From NCBI GenBank assembly GCA_018398575.1, contig JAGTXZ010000014.1, positions 2,728,001 to 2,792,000 of the forward strand: a stretch of 64,000 bases of DNA, read 5' to 3'. Shown piece after piece: positions 22,343-33,341 of this stretch. Position 1 is the first letter of the stretch, and each line of letters opens with the position of its first letter. This stretch comes from Ampelomyces quisqualis. Its lineage: Eukaryota > Ascomycota > Dothideomycetes > Pleosporales > Phaeosphaeriaceae. The position numbers and the translations under genes are program-made. Below the pieces are notes generated by a model. The model worked only from the letters and a program-made list of their open reading frames with translations, was not told where the DNA came from and did not search any database.

Positions 22343-22973
22343 TGTGATGATGTACTCCGTAGTGTTTGGAGAACTGCGTGGTGAGCCATTACGTACGTGT
22401 TGTGAGCGCCTTTTTGTACCTGGGTAGGTCGGCCTGCTTCGGGATGAAGACGTGTTATCTGCGGGCTCAAGGATTGATCTGCTGCGTTTGCAATGTAGAT
22501 TAATTAAAACTACGTTCTGGTATCAGGCACTGGATCTTAGGTTTCGGCATTGGGAGACTGTCGGCAAGGCACCAATCATGGCGACGACGGTTGTGACGGA
22601 CAGCATCGATCACGTGTTGCGGAGACGCCCACGTGCTTCGATGCCAAGAGAAGCGGCGATCGTGACCACTTGCATCGTTCCAGGAGGTTCCGGTTCGTCA
22701 CGCCAGACTTCCTTGACTTTCTTTACGTGTTCCGGGAGCTCCTCTCGTTGCCTCCTCTTCGTCCTGTCTGTGCCTACCCGCTAATTCAATCGCGACTGTC
22801 AAACCTAACGCATTCTTGGGATGTCAGGCAAAGCACAGACTTGAAGTTTTGGTGGCGGTCAACCCAACCGCACTGCCCAATCCGACGACCTCATCGTCCG
22901 GCTTGCGCTTTTGACACTCTCTTTACAGCTATCTACACAGTATCTGTATCGCTACCCAGAATAAGTCGCAATT
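22343..22973. promoter_or_regulatory. Shared upstream region of two divergent membrane-protein genes
   Basis: 631 bp between the divergent membrane protein and the AVT3-like transporter, so both promoters must lie here. Holds the nonamer at 22353-22361. No gene fits. Confidence 0.5.
22353..22361 (-). promoter_or_regulatory. TACGGAGTA nonamer, copy 2
   Basis: Read as TACTCCGTA on the plus strand, 11-19 bp upstream of the minus-strand start codon at 22342. See the finding on this motif. Confidence 0.4.
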
Positions 22974-24734
22974 ATGACCGATACCCCACAAACGACCGCC
23001 GGGGCCGATCCTAAGGAGGCCAGGGTCTTGCAGCAACATCTGGATCCAGGCTACACGTTTTCGGCTGAGTTTGACCCAGGAACTCCTTATAAAGATGACG
23101 CACCTGGCAGCTCTTCAAGTTCTGTGCGTCCAGGAATCGAATCTTCTTTGCAACTACAAGGTGGCGACATACACCGTGATCTCTACAAGATTGCCGGACA
23201 AACCAGGCGAGCAAAGCTGCATCAACGAGCGGCTACCTTTTCGACACCCAGTGATTATGCAGCACCGTCAGAATCAGACTTTGATCACGATGAGTTACCA
23301 ATCCAGGACCAGCTGCAGCCTGGCGGCATGAGACGACAATTCCTACAACGGCAAAGCAAGCGTGTCAGCTACATCTCAGAACCCGTGACGAGGAACTTCA
23401 TTTCTTTCTTGGAACTTTACGGCAACTTCGCAGGCGAAGATCTTGAAGAGACGGATGATGAGGATGCCATTGATGATGAGGAGCAAGAGGGCGAGCGTCG
23501 ACCTCTGCTAGGCCGGCGACAGAGCTCGAAGAGGTTGAGGGAAAGAGGCGATGCGTCGCAGATCAAGACGTTCTTCACGCTTCTCAAGGCGTTCATCGGA
23601 ACGGGTATTATGTTCTTGCCAAAGGCGTTCAAGAACGGCGGCATGCTATTTTCCGGCATCACCATGATTATTGTCAGCGCTGTCACGGCGCTCTGCTTCG
23701 AATTGCTTCTCTCCTGCAGGAAGCAGTACGGAGGTGCCGGATATGGAGACCTGGGCAAGTCGATCAGCGGACCTAAGCTGCGAGCACTCATCCTTGTCTC
23801 TATCACCCTGTCGCAAATCGGGTTTGTCTGCGCAGGTCTCATCTTCACAGCAGACAACCTAGCTTCATTTGCCGATGCTGTCAGCAAAACCAAAGGCGAG
23901 CCGCTGTCTCCCAACGCCCTCATCGGCATACAGCTCATCGTCTTGATCCCGATGTCCTTCATCCGCAACATCTCCAAGCTCGGTCCGGCCGCTCTCCTCG
24001 CCGACGTCTTCATCCTCATCGGCCTGACATACATCTACTGGTACGACATCTCCTGGATCAGCAAAATGGGCGGCTTCCACCCAACCATCGAATTCTTTAA
24101 CCCCCGCGACTTCACCCTGACCATCGGCTCCGCCATTTTCACCTTCGAAGGCATCGGGCTCATCCTGCCCATCCAATCCAGCATGGCGCAGCCCGAACAC
24201 TTTAGCAAATTGCTCTACATTGTCATGCTCATCATCACCGTCATCTTCACCTCCGTCGGCGTCCTCTGCTACGGCACCTTTGGCGAAAACGTCTCCGTCG
24301 AAGTCATCACCAATTTCCCGCAGACCAGCAAGCTCGTCAACGCAGTGCAGTTCTTGTACGCCATGGCTGTACTGGTGGGCACACCGGTCCAACTCTTCCC
24401 CGCTATGCGTACCATCGAGCTCAAGATCTTCGGTCGTGCGTCTGGCAAGCAGAGCATCATGACTAAGTGGAAAAAGAATGCTTTCCGCACTTGTCTCGTT
24501 CTGCTTTGCGGTGTCATCGCTGCAGTTGGCGCCTCTGATCTCGATAAATTTGTCGCGCTTATTGGAAGCTTTGCTTGCGTACCGCTGGTGTACATCTACC
24601 CAGCTTATCTGCATTACAAGGGCGTAGCAGACCGTCCATGGGCGAGGGGCGGAGATATCGCGATGATGGTAATCGGGCTGGTGGCGATGGTGTACACTAC
24701 TAGCATCACGATTGCAAGGTGGGCGGAGACGTAA
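22974..24734 (+). CDS. AVT3: Vacuolar amino-acid transporter, Avt3/Avt4 type (AAAP family)
   Basis: Exports neutral amino acids from the vacuole to the cytosol in yeast relatives. A single-exon frame of 586 aa starting MTDTPQ. The first ~190 residues are hydrophilic and acidic ('DEDAIDDEEQEG'), as in yeast Avt3/Avt4, and include the short segment 'FISFLELYGNFAGEDLEE' typical of this branch. The Aa_trans domain starts with 'IKTFFTLLKAFIGTGIMFLPKAF' and runs through about eleven membrane helices ('FEGIGLILPIQSSM', 'GVLCYGTFGENV', 'LFPAMRTIELKIFG'). Length and layout match the family. The final helix ('IAMMVIGLVAMVYTTSITIA') lies near the C-terminus. Avt3 and Avt4 cannot be told apart here. Confidence 0.9.
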   Translation: MTDTPQTTAGADPKEARVLQQHLDPGYTFSAEFDPGTPYKDDAPGSSSSSVRPGIESSLQLQGGDIHRDLYKIAGQTRRAKLHQRAATFSTPSDYAAPSESDFDHDELPIQDQLQPGGMRRQFLQRQSKRVSYISEPVTRNFISFLELYGNFAGEDLEETDDEDAIDDEEQEGERRPLLGRRQSSKRLRERGDASQIKTFFTLLKAFIGTGIMFLPKAFKNGGMLFSGITMIIVSAVTALCFELLLSCRKQYGGAGYGDLGKSISGPKLRALILVSITLSQIGFVCAGLIFTADNLASFADAVSKTKGEPLSPNALIGIQLIVLIPMSFIRNISKLGPAALLADVFILIGLTYIYWYDISWISKMGGFHPTIEFFNPRDFTLTIGSAIFTFEGIGLILPIQSSMAQPEHFSKLLYIVMLIITVIFTSVGVLCYGTFGENVSVEVITNFPQTSKLVNAVQFLYAMAVLVGTPVQLFPAMRTIELKIFGRASGKQSIMTKWKKNAFRTCLVLLCGVIAAVGASDLDKFVALIGSFACVPLVYIYPAYLHYKGVADRPWARGGDIAMMVIGLVAMVYTTSITIARWAET

Positions 24735-24845
24735 TGTTGTACTAGATTGAGTTGGGAAAAAGAAAAAGATCACTGTTCCCCAATCTGCCTATTCTTGCAC
24801 AGGGCGGGTTCAATTGATCGACTGCAATATATAACGAAAATCTAC

Positions 24846-25510
24846 TCATTCTTCAGCATCTTTGACGCTATCTGTGTCCCAGTCGATGTCGTCCTCGGCC
24901 CTCCACGAATCCCCCCATTTGGCCAATGATGCCCTTCCTTCAGCTCTAGCTGCCTCAGCCACGAAGTCCTGTCTCATCTTAATCAACGCAGCAACTCCTA
25001 TACCTCTAGCTGCTCCGGCCACGAGGTTCCTCCGGATCTGAATGATCGGCCTGCCAGTCTCCTAGCGCGGTACGTTGCTAACTGGCTGACGAACTGGATA
25101 TCCGTCATCGGGTTTCCAGTCACTTGTTCCTGTTTCCACAGAACTTACTGCCGCACAGGTTCTCCTCGGACGAATATTCTCGTCCTGCAGGTCACGAAGT
25201 CTCTGCTCTAGTGAGCTGTTGCCAGCATTCGCGCTTCCATGTCGCAGAGCTTCTGCTTCAGGGACTCATTTTCGGCACGAAGCCGGTGAGTGTCTGTCCT
25301 TCCTTTGCAAGTTTATGCCTCGGTTAAGGACATCTCGCGTTTCCAATTTGTCGACCTTCGCGTGAGTTGTTCTTTAAGAACGCCAGATCACATGTGCGCA
25401 AGGCCAGGCCTTGGCGAACAATTTGCGCTAGCAATACCTTCTTCGACCCCGAGAAAATTTCAATTGGGGCAGATTTGATGACAATAGACGGTTGAAAGCA
25501 GGCTGTTGAG
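24846..25510 (-). pseudogene. Decayed coiled-coil protein gene
   Basis: Several stretches on the minus strand look coding but lie in different frames. The clearest end piece (25061-24846) reads 'IIQIRRNLVAGAARGIGVAA', then 'FVAEAARAEGRASLAKWGDS', and ends in an acidic tail and TGA. Its two VA.AAR..G motifs are an imperfect internal repeat. Just upstream the same frame is closed by one TAG (near 25066), although sequence on both sides looks coding. Further upstream, 'SLEQRLRDLQDENI' and 'LRAENESLKQKLCDMEARM' are coiled-coil-like but overlap in different frames near 25210-25280, and a third frame carries 'KVDKLETRDVLN'. So at least one stop and two frame changes are implied. An alternative is a live gene with an 87-bp intron (25148-25062, GTAAGT donor) that removes the stop. 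Confidence 0.45.
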
Positions 25511-26448
25511 AAGATTGAAAAGACGAAGAAAAAAACTTAGAATGAACATGAAAAGTAATCGTCTCGATGTGTATCGACCTCAAGGTTGGTGTCTGCAGAG
25601 CATCAAAGTGACGATGTGTAGTCAACATGCAGGCATCCTACAAGTCTTTCATATTACAGATTTGATTTCTTGAAAAGATAAGGTTTGGGTCTGTCACATC
25701 GAGTCGCACTGGGCAATCGGCTACTGGGAGATAGTGCGAAGCTCCGTCCGAAGCTCCTGAGTATAATCTCGAAGTTTCGACACTCGTGTAAGATCTGCTT
25801 CTCCGCTTGATTGGCGTTCGGACCGAGAGATAGAACGCAATGGAAGGTGTAGGTTAGAAAACGACCAAGAGACTGCAAAAATGGGTGTGAACTTATTCCT
25901 CAGCGGTTTCAACCTGTTGGGAGTGCTCGCTTTTAGGGAGTGTCACGATCGTATCATCGCTCATGCTCCAGCTGGGAGACTACAAAGGCGACGAGAAAGA
26001 CTAGATTTGTTAGCTGTGTCGATTCGGACATGCACTCCATCTACATCCGACTGGTCATCTTGCATGCCCTGAGAATCATCCGCCAGCTACCGCGCCATTC
26101 ACGCTCAAGTGCAGGAGGAATTTAAGCAGACAGTGCCGCGGAGAGCAGGGTGGAAACAAGGTGGCGTACGCGCCACGCCGATAAATGAACGCAGTCGCTT
26201 CACGTTGCGCTTCTTGACAACGGGTGTTCGTGGTGACGATGAAGTCGCCAATGCGGCTGAACACTAGCGCAGTCCCACGACGTCAGAGGGCCGGGCTAAC
26301 ACGATAACGATAAGACGTGAGGGTGTTTCACTCTGCGCCTTGTCGGGCGCGGATTGACACGATGACAAGGGAAGAGAGTGCTAGCAATAATAGGAAGATT
26401 GTTTCCGTCCTTTTTCATGAAATACGACTTTCAGCAAAGACCAACGCC
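25511..26448. other. Intergenic, no gene seen
   Basis: About 940 bp between the decayed gene and the P450. Several short frames, none convincing. The last 130 bp lie in an open frame upstream of the P450 start, but the ATG at 26449 precedes the membrane anchor directly and is preferred. Confidence 0.45.
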
Positions 26449-28284
26449 ATGCTTGCACTATCGACCCTCGCCAGCCTCCTCCTTGCCATGCTCTTGAGTC
26501 ATGTCTTGTACGCGTACTTTTGCAACCCATTGCGCAAGATACCTGCGGCGCATCCACTGGCGCACTTTACGTCGCTATGGATGCACTTTGTTCGATGGCG
26601 CTCGGTCGAAAACGCCACACTTAGGGATGCGCACGCTCGTCTTGGACCAATCATATGCCTGGGGCCTGAGGAGGTCAGCGTGAATTGTGTTCAAGGGGGG
26701 ATTCGAGAAGTATATGCAGGTGGTTTCGAGAAAGCTAGTAGTGAAAGAGGAGGGTATAATTGGTATGCATTCTTTTCGAATTATCGAGGGTAAGTGGCTC
26801 CAGACTACCACTACAAGAAGCATAGTAATGCAAATAATCAAGGGTGGACAATATGTTCTCGATTGGATGCAACAAAGCACACTCAATGCGCAAGAGGATG
26901 ATCAGCAATATCTACAGCAAATCTGTCGTCACTAAATCTCCTGTACTACTGGCACAAACGACAACAATCATGTACGATCGATTTTTGCCATACCTGGAGA
27001 CAGCATATCGCAAGGACGCAGGCGTACTGAACATCTACACACTCTTGAGTGCGGCAACCATGGACATCGTCACCGGGTATATTTTTGGTTTGAAGGCGAG
27101 CTCCAACCTCCTTGACAAGGCAGACCAGTTGACGTGGTTCCTCGACCTGTATAATTCGCGGAGATCCTACAACTTCTGGCCGCAAGAATTTCCAGTGTTA
27201 AGTAGCTTCGTCGAGAAGTGGTTCGGGTACAAGTTCACGCCGGCTTTTGTCAGCGAAGCCAACGAGGAGATCGAGAGCTGGACAGCGCGCATGTGCGAGG
27301 GTGCAGGACTTGTTGTTGCTCAGGGCGCCGCTGAGCCAGCCGATACACCAGTGGTGTACCAACAGCTTTCCACGGCGCTGGCGAAGGAAGCGAAGAAGTC
27401 TGACGTGAAAGAAGCAGAGCTTGCACCAGTCCTAGCCAGTGAGGTGCTCGACCATCTAGCTGCGGGCTTCGATACGTCAGGAATAACACTCACCTATGTT
27501 GTCCACGAGCTCTCACAGCATAAGGCTCTACAGACTCGTCTTCAGAGCGAACTTCGCACGCTCACGCCATCACTTGTGCTGTCGTCAACTCCAGTACTGC
27601 CAGATCCCAAGGTGATTGACGCCCTACCTCTGCTCCATGCGGTGATTTGGGAAACACTTCGCCTGCACTCGGCCATTCCAGGTCCACAGCCGCGCTTCAC
27701 ACCATTGCAGGGTTGTCGGCTTGGCCCTGAAGAGGACTCGTATTACGTGCCCGCGGGCGTGCGGGTGAGCGCGAGCGCTGGCTTGCTACATGCGAACGAA
27801 GAAGTGTACGAGCACGCGAGCGCGTGGAGGCCTGAGCGTTGGTTGGGGCTGGAGCAGCTCGACGAGGAGAAGAGGAAAGACATGGAGAGCAGATGGTTTT
27901 GGGCTTTCGGGAGGTCAGTAAAGAATTGCTCTTGGGGGGAAACAATGACAGACTAACCTAAAATAGTGGAGGCCGAATGTGCGTTGGAAGCCATCTGGCC
28001 GTCTACCGTAAGTTCAAGACAGGCTTTCGCTCGTGGGCGGTGAGAAGCCACTGTTCATTGAGCGCTTTCACCGCTTCAGCCCTTGGGTTGAGGACCAAGA
28101 ATATGCTCGGCTTGCATGGCTCTGTGACTAACGGTTTGCAGAGATGAAATACATTGTCGCCGCTCTGTATTCGAACTATAGCACATCGTTTCTCGACAAC
28201 ACGGGCATCGAGCAGATCGATAGCTACACTGCCCCTCCGAAGAGCGACAAGCTGATGATCAGATTAGACAAGCTACCTGGGTAG
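26449..28284 (+). CDS. Cytochrome P450 monooxygenase
   Basis: Exons 26449-26789, 26843-27913, 27967-28007 (41 bp) and 28142-28284 give 531 aa in frame. The N-terminus 'MLALSTLASLLLAMLLSHVL' is an ER membrane anchor, followed by the Pro-rich hinge 'NPLRKIPAAHP'. Later come the I-helix oxygen-binding motif 'AAGFDTSG', the K-helix ExxR in 'WETLRLHS', the PERF-like 'WRPERWLG', and the haem loop 'FGSGGRMCVGSHLAVY', which is assembled only after intron 2 is removed. All essential residues are present, so it should be active. The substrate cannot be told; the sequence style is that of fungal CYP families acting on aromatics or secondary metabolites. There is no biosynthetic cluster around it. Confidence 0.88.
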
Positions 28285-31200
28285 AGTGCCTGGCGTGGAC
28301 TGAACGATTGATTCGGTTGTCAAGCGCACACGCTCGCAGGTTGCGGCTCTGCTCTCCGCCCTTGCGTGGCCGATTTCGGTGAACGCCTTGGATGGTTCGC
28401 GTCGGGAAAGCTGTGGTCATGATTGGCAGAGCGGTCTCGGAAGCGACATCCGGGTTGCGTAACCGTTGAGAGGTGAAGCGTTGTTGTACCGTGGTAATGT
28501 TCAGGCAGCAATAATGGGAGCCATGACGACGCAGGTACCATAGCTCGCGAATGCTGAAGTGACACGCTACTGAGCAAATATGGAGGGTGTGATGGCGTTC
28601 TCGCAGTTGCATATGGGCACCTCTTCGCGTGTGGGAAACATGATCCTTTGGGGCAACCACATGTGCGCGAAATCTGAGAAGTCTTCAATAATGGTCTGTT
28701 TGGCGGTGATCACGCAGGTGCTGACTATGTCGTGGAACCTGGCAGATTTGTAAGCCGTTGTCGATACGTCTATGGCCAAATTCCTGTTATTTTCCATGAC
28801 GTTCTACCGACTACTCGAGCCCGTGAGCTCCGGAATGTGGTTATGGCCCGCATAGCAAACTGAGCATTCAACGCGAACTTGACGGCATTTTGTACAATGA
28901 TGGTGGTGTACATGACGAGATGAAGCTTGCTGGGCCAAGCGGGGGGTAGAGCTAGACGCGGGGTTGTGGGGAATGGCGAGACAAGTAGAGAGAGAGGGTC
29001 AACGCCTTCAAACAAGCCTGACCATCTCTGAACAGAGGGTTTGCAAATATCAGCTCCTGTGAAACAAAGACTGGATAAGACTCGCCAAAGCATCTGGGCG
29101 GCTTTTGCCGATGCACAGCTGTTCCAACCCGCCTGCTCGGCCGAGGTTGAATGGTCCAGGCCAGCAAAGACCTTTGCCGGAAGACTGAGCAAAGAAGCCC
29201 CAGTAAAGATTTCGCAGTGTTTGATAGTATTTCGTCGAGGACTGCGGGTAAAGTGATCTACCGTGATATAGGCACATTGTATCTTGACGATGCGGCCTGA
29301 ATCTTGTGAAACCCATCGGAATGGATAGTCGCAATATACCCCATATTCGACGCAGCGTCAAGCGTGCGGCGGCTACTCCGCACCGCTCGCTGAATTGATT
29401 AGGCCGGAATTGATTGTGAGGTGTTCAACGCGGAAGAATGCAGCAATGCTTGTACACAGAGGCTGCTTGACAAGATGACATGTGCAGGAACGGCGACCGC
29501 GCAGGGTCTGACGAGGACGCAGCACTCAGATTGCCGTGCCGCAGCGCCAACCCGGGAGCTATACACAGTAGCAACGCTGTCAGAGAATGAACGACCGAGC
29601 CCGCGTGGTGGCTAAAGTGACCAAACGGGTGGTGGGTGGTGTAACGTGGTGGGATTCTATCATGAAGCGAACAGGCTAACCCGTGTTCCGAGCCATCTCT
29701 TCGACCCATGCGCTGCCATGATCCCTGGAGTAATCCTCCCAACCACCGCGCTAGATACACAAGATTCGACGGCGATCACTCCCCACCTGCGTCTCGATTC
29801 TCGACGCCTTTGAGACGACATCATGTCTGCCTGCTCCGTTCTCGGGCCTCGCAGTCATGTAGCTAACTACGCGAGTAAGGTACAGCCCAGACAGTTCGAG
29901 TCCAGTCATGGGTGGGGCCTCCCTTTGAGAACGAAGTAAGCGAACCAGGCATGGCCAACGGTCCACAGCATTCTGTGTGATGTGAGTATGCAGTGGATGC
30001 TCTAGCGTTCAGTACGGTCGGCCTCTGATGACTACATACATCTCTCGCAGCACCTCTGGGAGCCGCTGCGAGGCGTCGGCGGGGGTTTGCGTGACAGCCG
30101 CCATGTGCGAAGACGTGTTCAGTACGACCACCAGCTGCGGAAAAGAAGTCGGGCAGATGCTTTGGAGCTCGCTGCTCAGCGCGGTGCGATGCGTCTGTCT
30201 CTCTTCGTCCACCACGGCGCTAAGGAACACTGGACAACACAGGCCGTCGTGGAGAATTTGAGACATGGGGCTCCACCGGGGACTGATATACCGTCTCTCA
30301 AGTAGAGTAGTTCCAATGGCTGAATTCCGAGCCATGTTTGGCTGTATACACGCCTGGCATCCCACTCCCGGGTCCCCCGTTGGCCGCCCACCCCCAAACC
30401 TGGGAATGCCAGCACCATCGAGTTCTGCCGTCGCTCCATCACTCAGTGCGGTGCTCCATACTGTCGTCGGCTGCATGGGACATCCTCGCTCTGGCAAAAT
30501 GTGACGCCGGCTGATTGTATCTGTCTACACCAACAGGCCTTGGCTATCGAGCTGTCGAATTCACTCGATACCCAGTATACTCCTAACCATCCCATACACC
30601 ACAGCTGCTGGACCTGCCGCCTCACGTGCCGCGTTGGAGTCTTCAGTCGTCAGTCGTTCCCCGCGCCTCACCTTGCGCCTACACACTACAACCCAATCTG
30701 TCGTTTTCCATCATCTTCTAGACGTCCAGGTTCGATGCCGTTGTACTAGGGGCATTTGTGCAGCCAAGCCACCTCTCCGGCGCCACACAGGAAGACTCCC
30801 GCATCCAGGCCCGCGAGGACACTACCCAGCCAAACTGGAGAACCAAGGTCATCCGCCCAGCAGAGCATAGAACAGGCGTGTCCTCGCTTGTGACTGGCCG
30901 CACTAAAATTTGCTTGCGTTCTCACGCCGTCGCTCGTTCATCTGCTAGCTCGCCAAATCCGGTAGCGAGCGGTGGTGTTAGTCGACCTCTCGGCACCCGT
31001 TGAGCACCACGCAAGACGCAAACAACAAGTCCATGGTAAGGCGAGCCGTTCTGGTACACGACGACTACAAAACGGCCAGAATTTCCGAGCAATCATCAAA
31101 ACAGTTACGACACGCCTCTTTTTTCGGGCGCGGCTGCCCTGCCTGGAGCGACTTGCAAGAACTGCCTCGAGAATCCCTTCCTTCTCCTCCTCCGCCGTCA

Positions 31201-32243
31201 CTTGCTGCGTCACTGGCCTACTAGCCCACCTTCCACCAAACTCGCCCGCTCACTGCTCTGGTTGGCCCATTTCCAGCGCTACTGCTTTGTGGAACAGGAA
31301 ACGGTCCGGCCCTCTTTGTTTCCACACCAGATCGCATCTCTACCACGGTTCGGTACCATCCCGAGAAGCTTCGAACGACATCGGACTTTGAATATCGACT
31401 GCTATGCGGTGACGGCGCACAAGACTGTGTCCGAAGCCACTGTCCGTTGTGCGAATGAGTCACATGCAAGAGTGTACAGCCTCACCGAGGAGCATCTCAA
31501 CACATCCCGGCCCCAAAAAGCGCCATACCCATCGAACATCACGCGGCCCCAAGCAAAGGCTCTTCATCTCCATACGCGGGCCCTGTACCCATCATTGTAC
31601 CGACCTGCGAGCCTTACAGGCACCGCTCCCGCACCGCTCTTGTTCAGGCTCGCCCCTCTCCAGAACTAGTCAACGGCGCCCACTTATCTCGCAAAGCTCT
31701 GTGGTCTGCCTCACCTGGCACGATTGGAGACCAACCGACCAAACACCTGACACAACTCACTGCTGGAGCAAAGCCTAGCCCCAAATTACTCAGCGCGCCT
31801 TGGAACGTGCTCCCTCGCTCTCGTGCACACTTCTACATCTCACTTACACAACACCTCTGATTCTCCCTTCGGCACTCTACAACGACCAAACAGCCCACGT
31901 CCCCCAGCAAATCCAAACAACGCAACCTTCTTTCTCCACACAATCTTGTGTCGCGCATGAAGATTTCCGCACACGATACGGACAAGATATTGGGCCCCAG
32001 TTTGCTGGACATCAACGAGCGCTCATCCTCCCATGGTACAGGTATGTAAGATAGAGTCTCGACTCACTCTTTCTTTGCAAGATCGAGCGCACCTTCTGAT
32101 GCTTCGCAGGTTCTCGTCAACCTCTCCTCATCACACAGTTTACTGCATCCAGCGGTACAGTGTGCATTGCTAGTTTCCACTTCCTTCGCCTCTAAGGACC
32201 GCTTCTTCCTACCTTTGGTTCCTGATCTGGCGTTGGCATCATC
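28285..32243. other. 4-kb region without a recognisable gene, upstream of vosA
   Basis: No frame longer than about 160 codons and none with protein-like character or splice logic. The right third (about 31.0-32.2 kb) is pyrimidine-rich on the plus strand and full of short upstream ATG frames, as expected of a long mRNA leader of a developmental regulator. The left part may hold the P450 3' UTR, a non-coding RNA, or decayed sequence; nothing decides between these. Confidence 0.5.
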
Positions 32244-33341
32244 ATGTTCCATCCACAGTATGCCCATCAGCCAGCTGTCCAGCCGTTGAGACCTGGTCAA
32301 TGTACGTTGATCGTGCGCCAACAACCAGTCGAAGGAGTGGTTGCGTCGGCTGGCAAGACCAGGAAGCCTATCGATCCACCACCGATTGTACAGGTAACTA
32401 TACCTCAGAGTGTGGATCCCGGACAGCAAACACTGCAAAGCCCCTATCTCTTCGTGCATGCATCTCTATTTGACGCCGAAACGTCACGAGCCGTCCCTCA
32501 AGGAAATGACCTGCAATGTCTCATCGGCACCACGGTATCTTCGCTACAACGTTTGAAAGACGATCACAATTCAGAAGGTGGTTTCTTCGTCTTTGGGGAC
32601 CTCTCAGCTACAGTTTCAGGAAAATACCGGATACGCTTCACTCTAGTTGAGTTCCAGCCCGGTCAATCTCATTGCCAGAGTCTAGATACCATCGAGAGCG
32701 ATGTATTCAAGGTCGTTGCCAGCAAGGATTACAAGGGTCAGAAGGAATCCACCTTCTTGACAAGGACATTTGGAGACCAAGGTGTTCGCCTACGTATACG
32801 CAAGGAGGTCAGAGGTGTCAAGCGTGGACACTCTTCAGCTTTGAAGTCGCCGGACGATTCAATGCGGCCGAATTCTTCAACCTCATACGACAATAGTTCG
32901 CCGTCCCAGAAGAGGTTCAAGTCTGAGGCCGACGACCGCAAGGACAGCATCCGGGAGGCACCGGCTGTCCCCATGACTGTCTACTCCCAAAACTACGCAT
33001 CTACACCATCTGTCGCAAACTATCCGATGGCCAGACCAACCAACATTTCGAACTCCCTGTCCTACAGCAACGACAGTATGGGACTACCATCCAGCTATGC
33101 GAACAACCCTGCAGTTGGTCCATCATATCGATCCAACATACTGAGCTCGGCGAGTACGTATGCCAACACGTCCTTCCAGAACAACCCCAACGGCATGTTG
33201 TCGAGCCCCGCCACTTTCAGTCAAGGATTTGGCAATATGTACACTGGATACACTCAGCGGTCTACGCCATCAGACTCTGGGGATTTCCAAGGCTCCTTCG
33301 CCCAGCCATATAACGGCGACCCCACCTACCATCAGATGTAA
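32244..33341 (+). CDS. vosA: Velvet-family regulator VosA
   Basis: DNA-binding regulator that, with VelB, controls spore maturation, trehalose and repression of asexual development in filamentous fungi. Single exon, 365 aa. The velvet domain spans about residues 15-195: 'LIVRQQPVEGVVASAGKTR', 'KPIDPPPIVQVTI', 'LQSPYLFVHASLF', 'LIGTTVSSLQRLKDDHNSEG', 'GFFVFGDLSATVSGKYRIRF', 'STFLTRTFGDQGVRLRIRKE'. The HRLKD/NSEGGFFVFGDLS wording is that of VosA rather than VeA or VelB. A basic stretch ('GVKRG', then 'KRFKSEADDRK') may serve as nuclear signal. The remaining ~150 residues are Ser/Asn/Tyr/Pro-rich and disordered, as in VosA activation regions. The long, uORF-rich leader upstream suggests translational control. 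Confidence 0.9.
   Translation: MFHPQYAHQPAVQPLRPGQCTLIVRQQPVEGVVASAGKTRKPIDPPPIVQVTIPQSVDPGQQTLQSPYLFVHASLFDAETSRAVPQGNDLQCLIGTTVSSLQRLKDDHNSEGGFFVFGDLSATVSGKYRIRFTLVEFQPGQSHCQSLDTIESDVFKVVASKDYKGQKESTFLTRTFGDQGVRLRIRKEVRGVKRGHSSALKSPDDSMRPNSSTSYDNSSPSQKRFKSEADDRKDSIREAPAVPMTVYSQNYASTPSVANYPMARPTNISNSLSYSNDSMGLPSSYANNPAVGPSYRSNILSSASTYANTSFQNNPNGMLSSPATFSQGFGNMYTGYTQRSTPSDSGDFQGSFAQPYNGDPTYHQM

Noticed and set aside
23865..24773. 302-codon minus-strand frame over the AVT3-like gene
   Set aside because: Antisense shadow; acidic, Asp/Glu/His-rich composition comes from the complement of membrane-helix codons.
22974..28284. Secondary-metabolite cluster around the P450
   Set aside because: No polyketide synthase, peptide synthetase, terpene cyclase or cluster regulator nearby; neighbours are a vacuolar transporter and a decayed gene.
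29885..29910. GTTCGAGTCC, resembling a tRNA B box
   Set aside because: The flanking five bases on each side do not pair as a T-stem and no acceptor or anticodon arm can be drawn.
30009..30497. 162-codon minus-strand frame in the vosA upstream gap
   Set aside because: No domain, no splice logic, composition like non-coding sequence.
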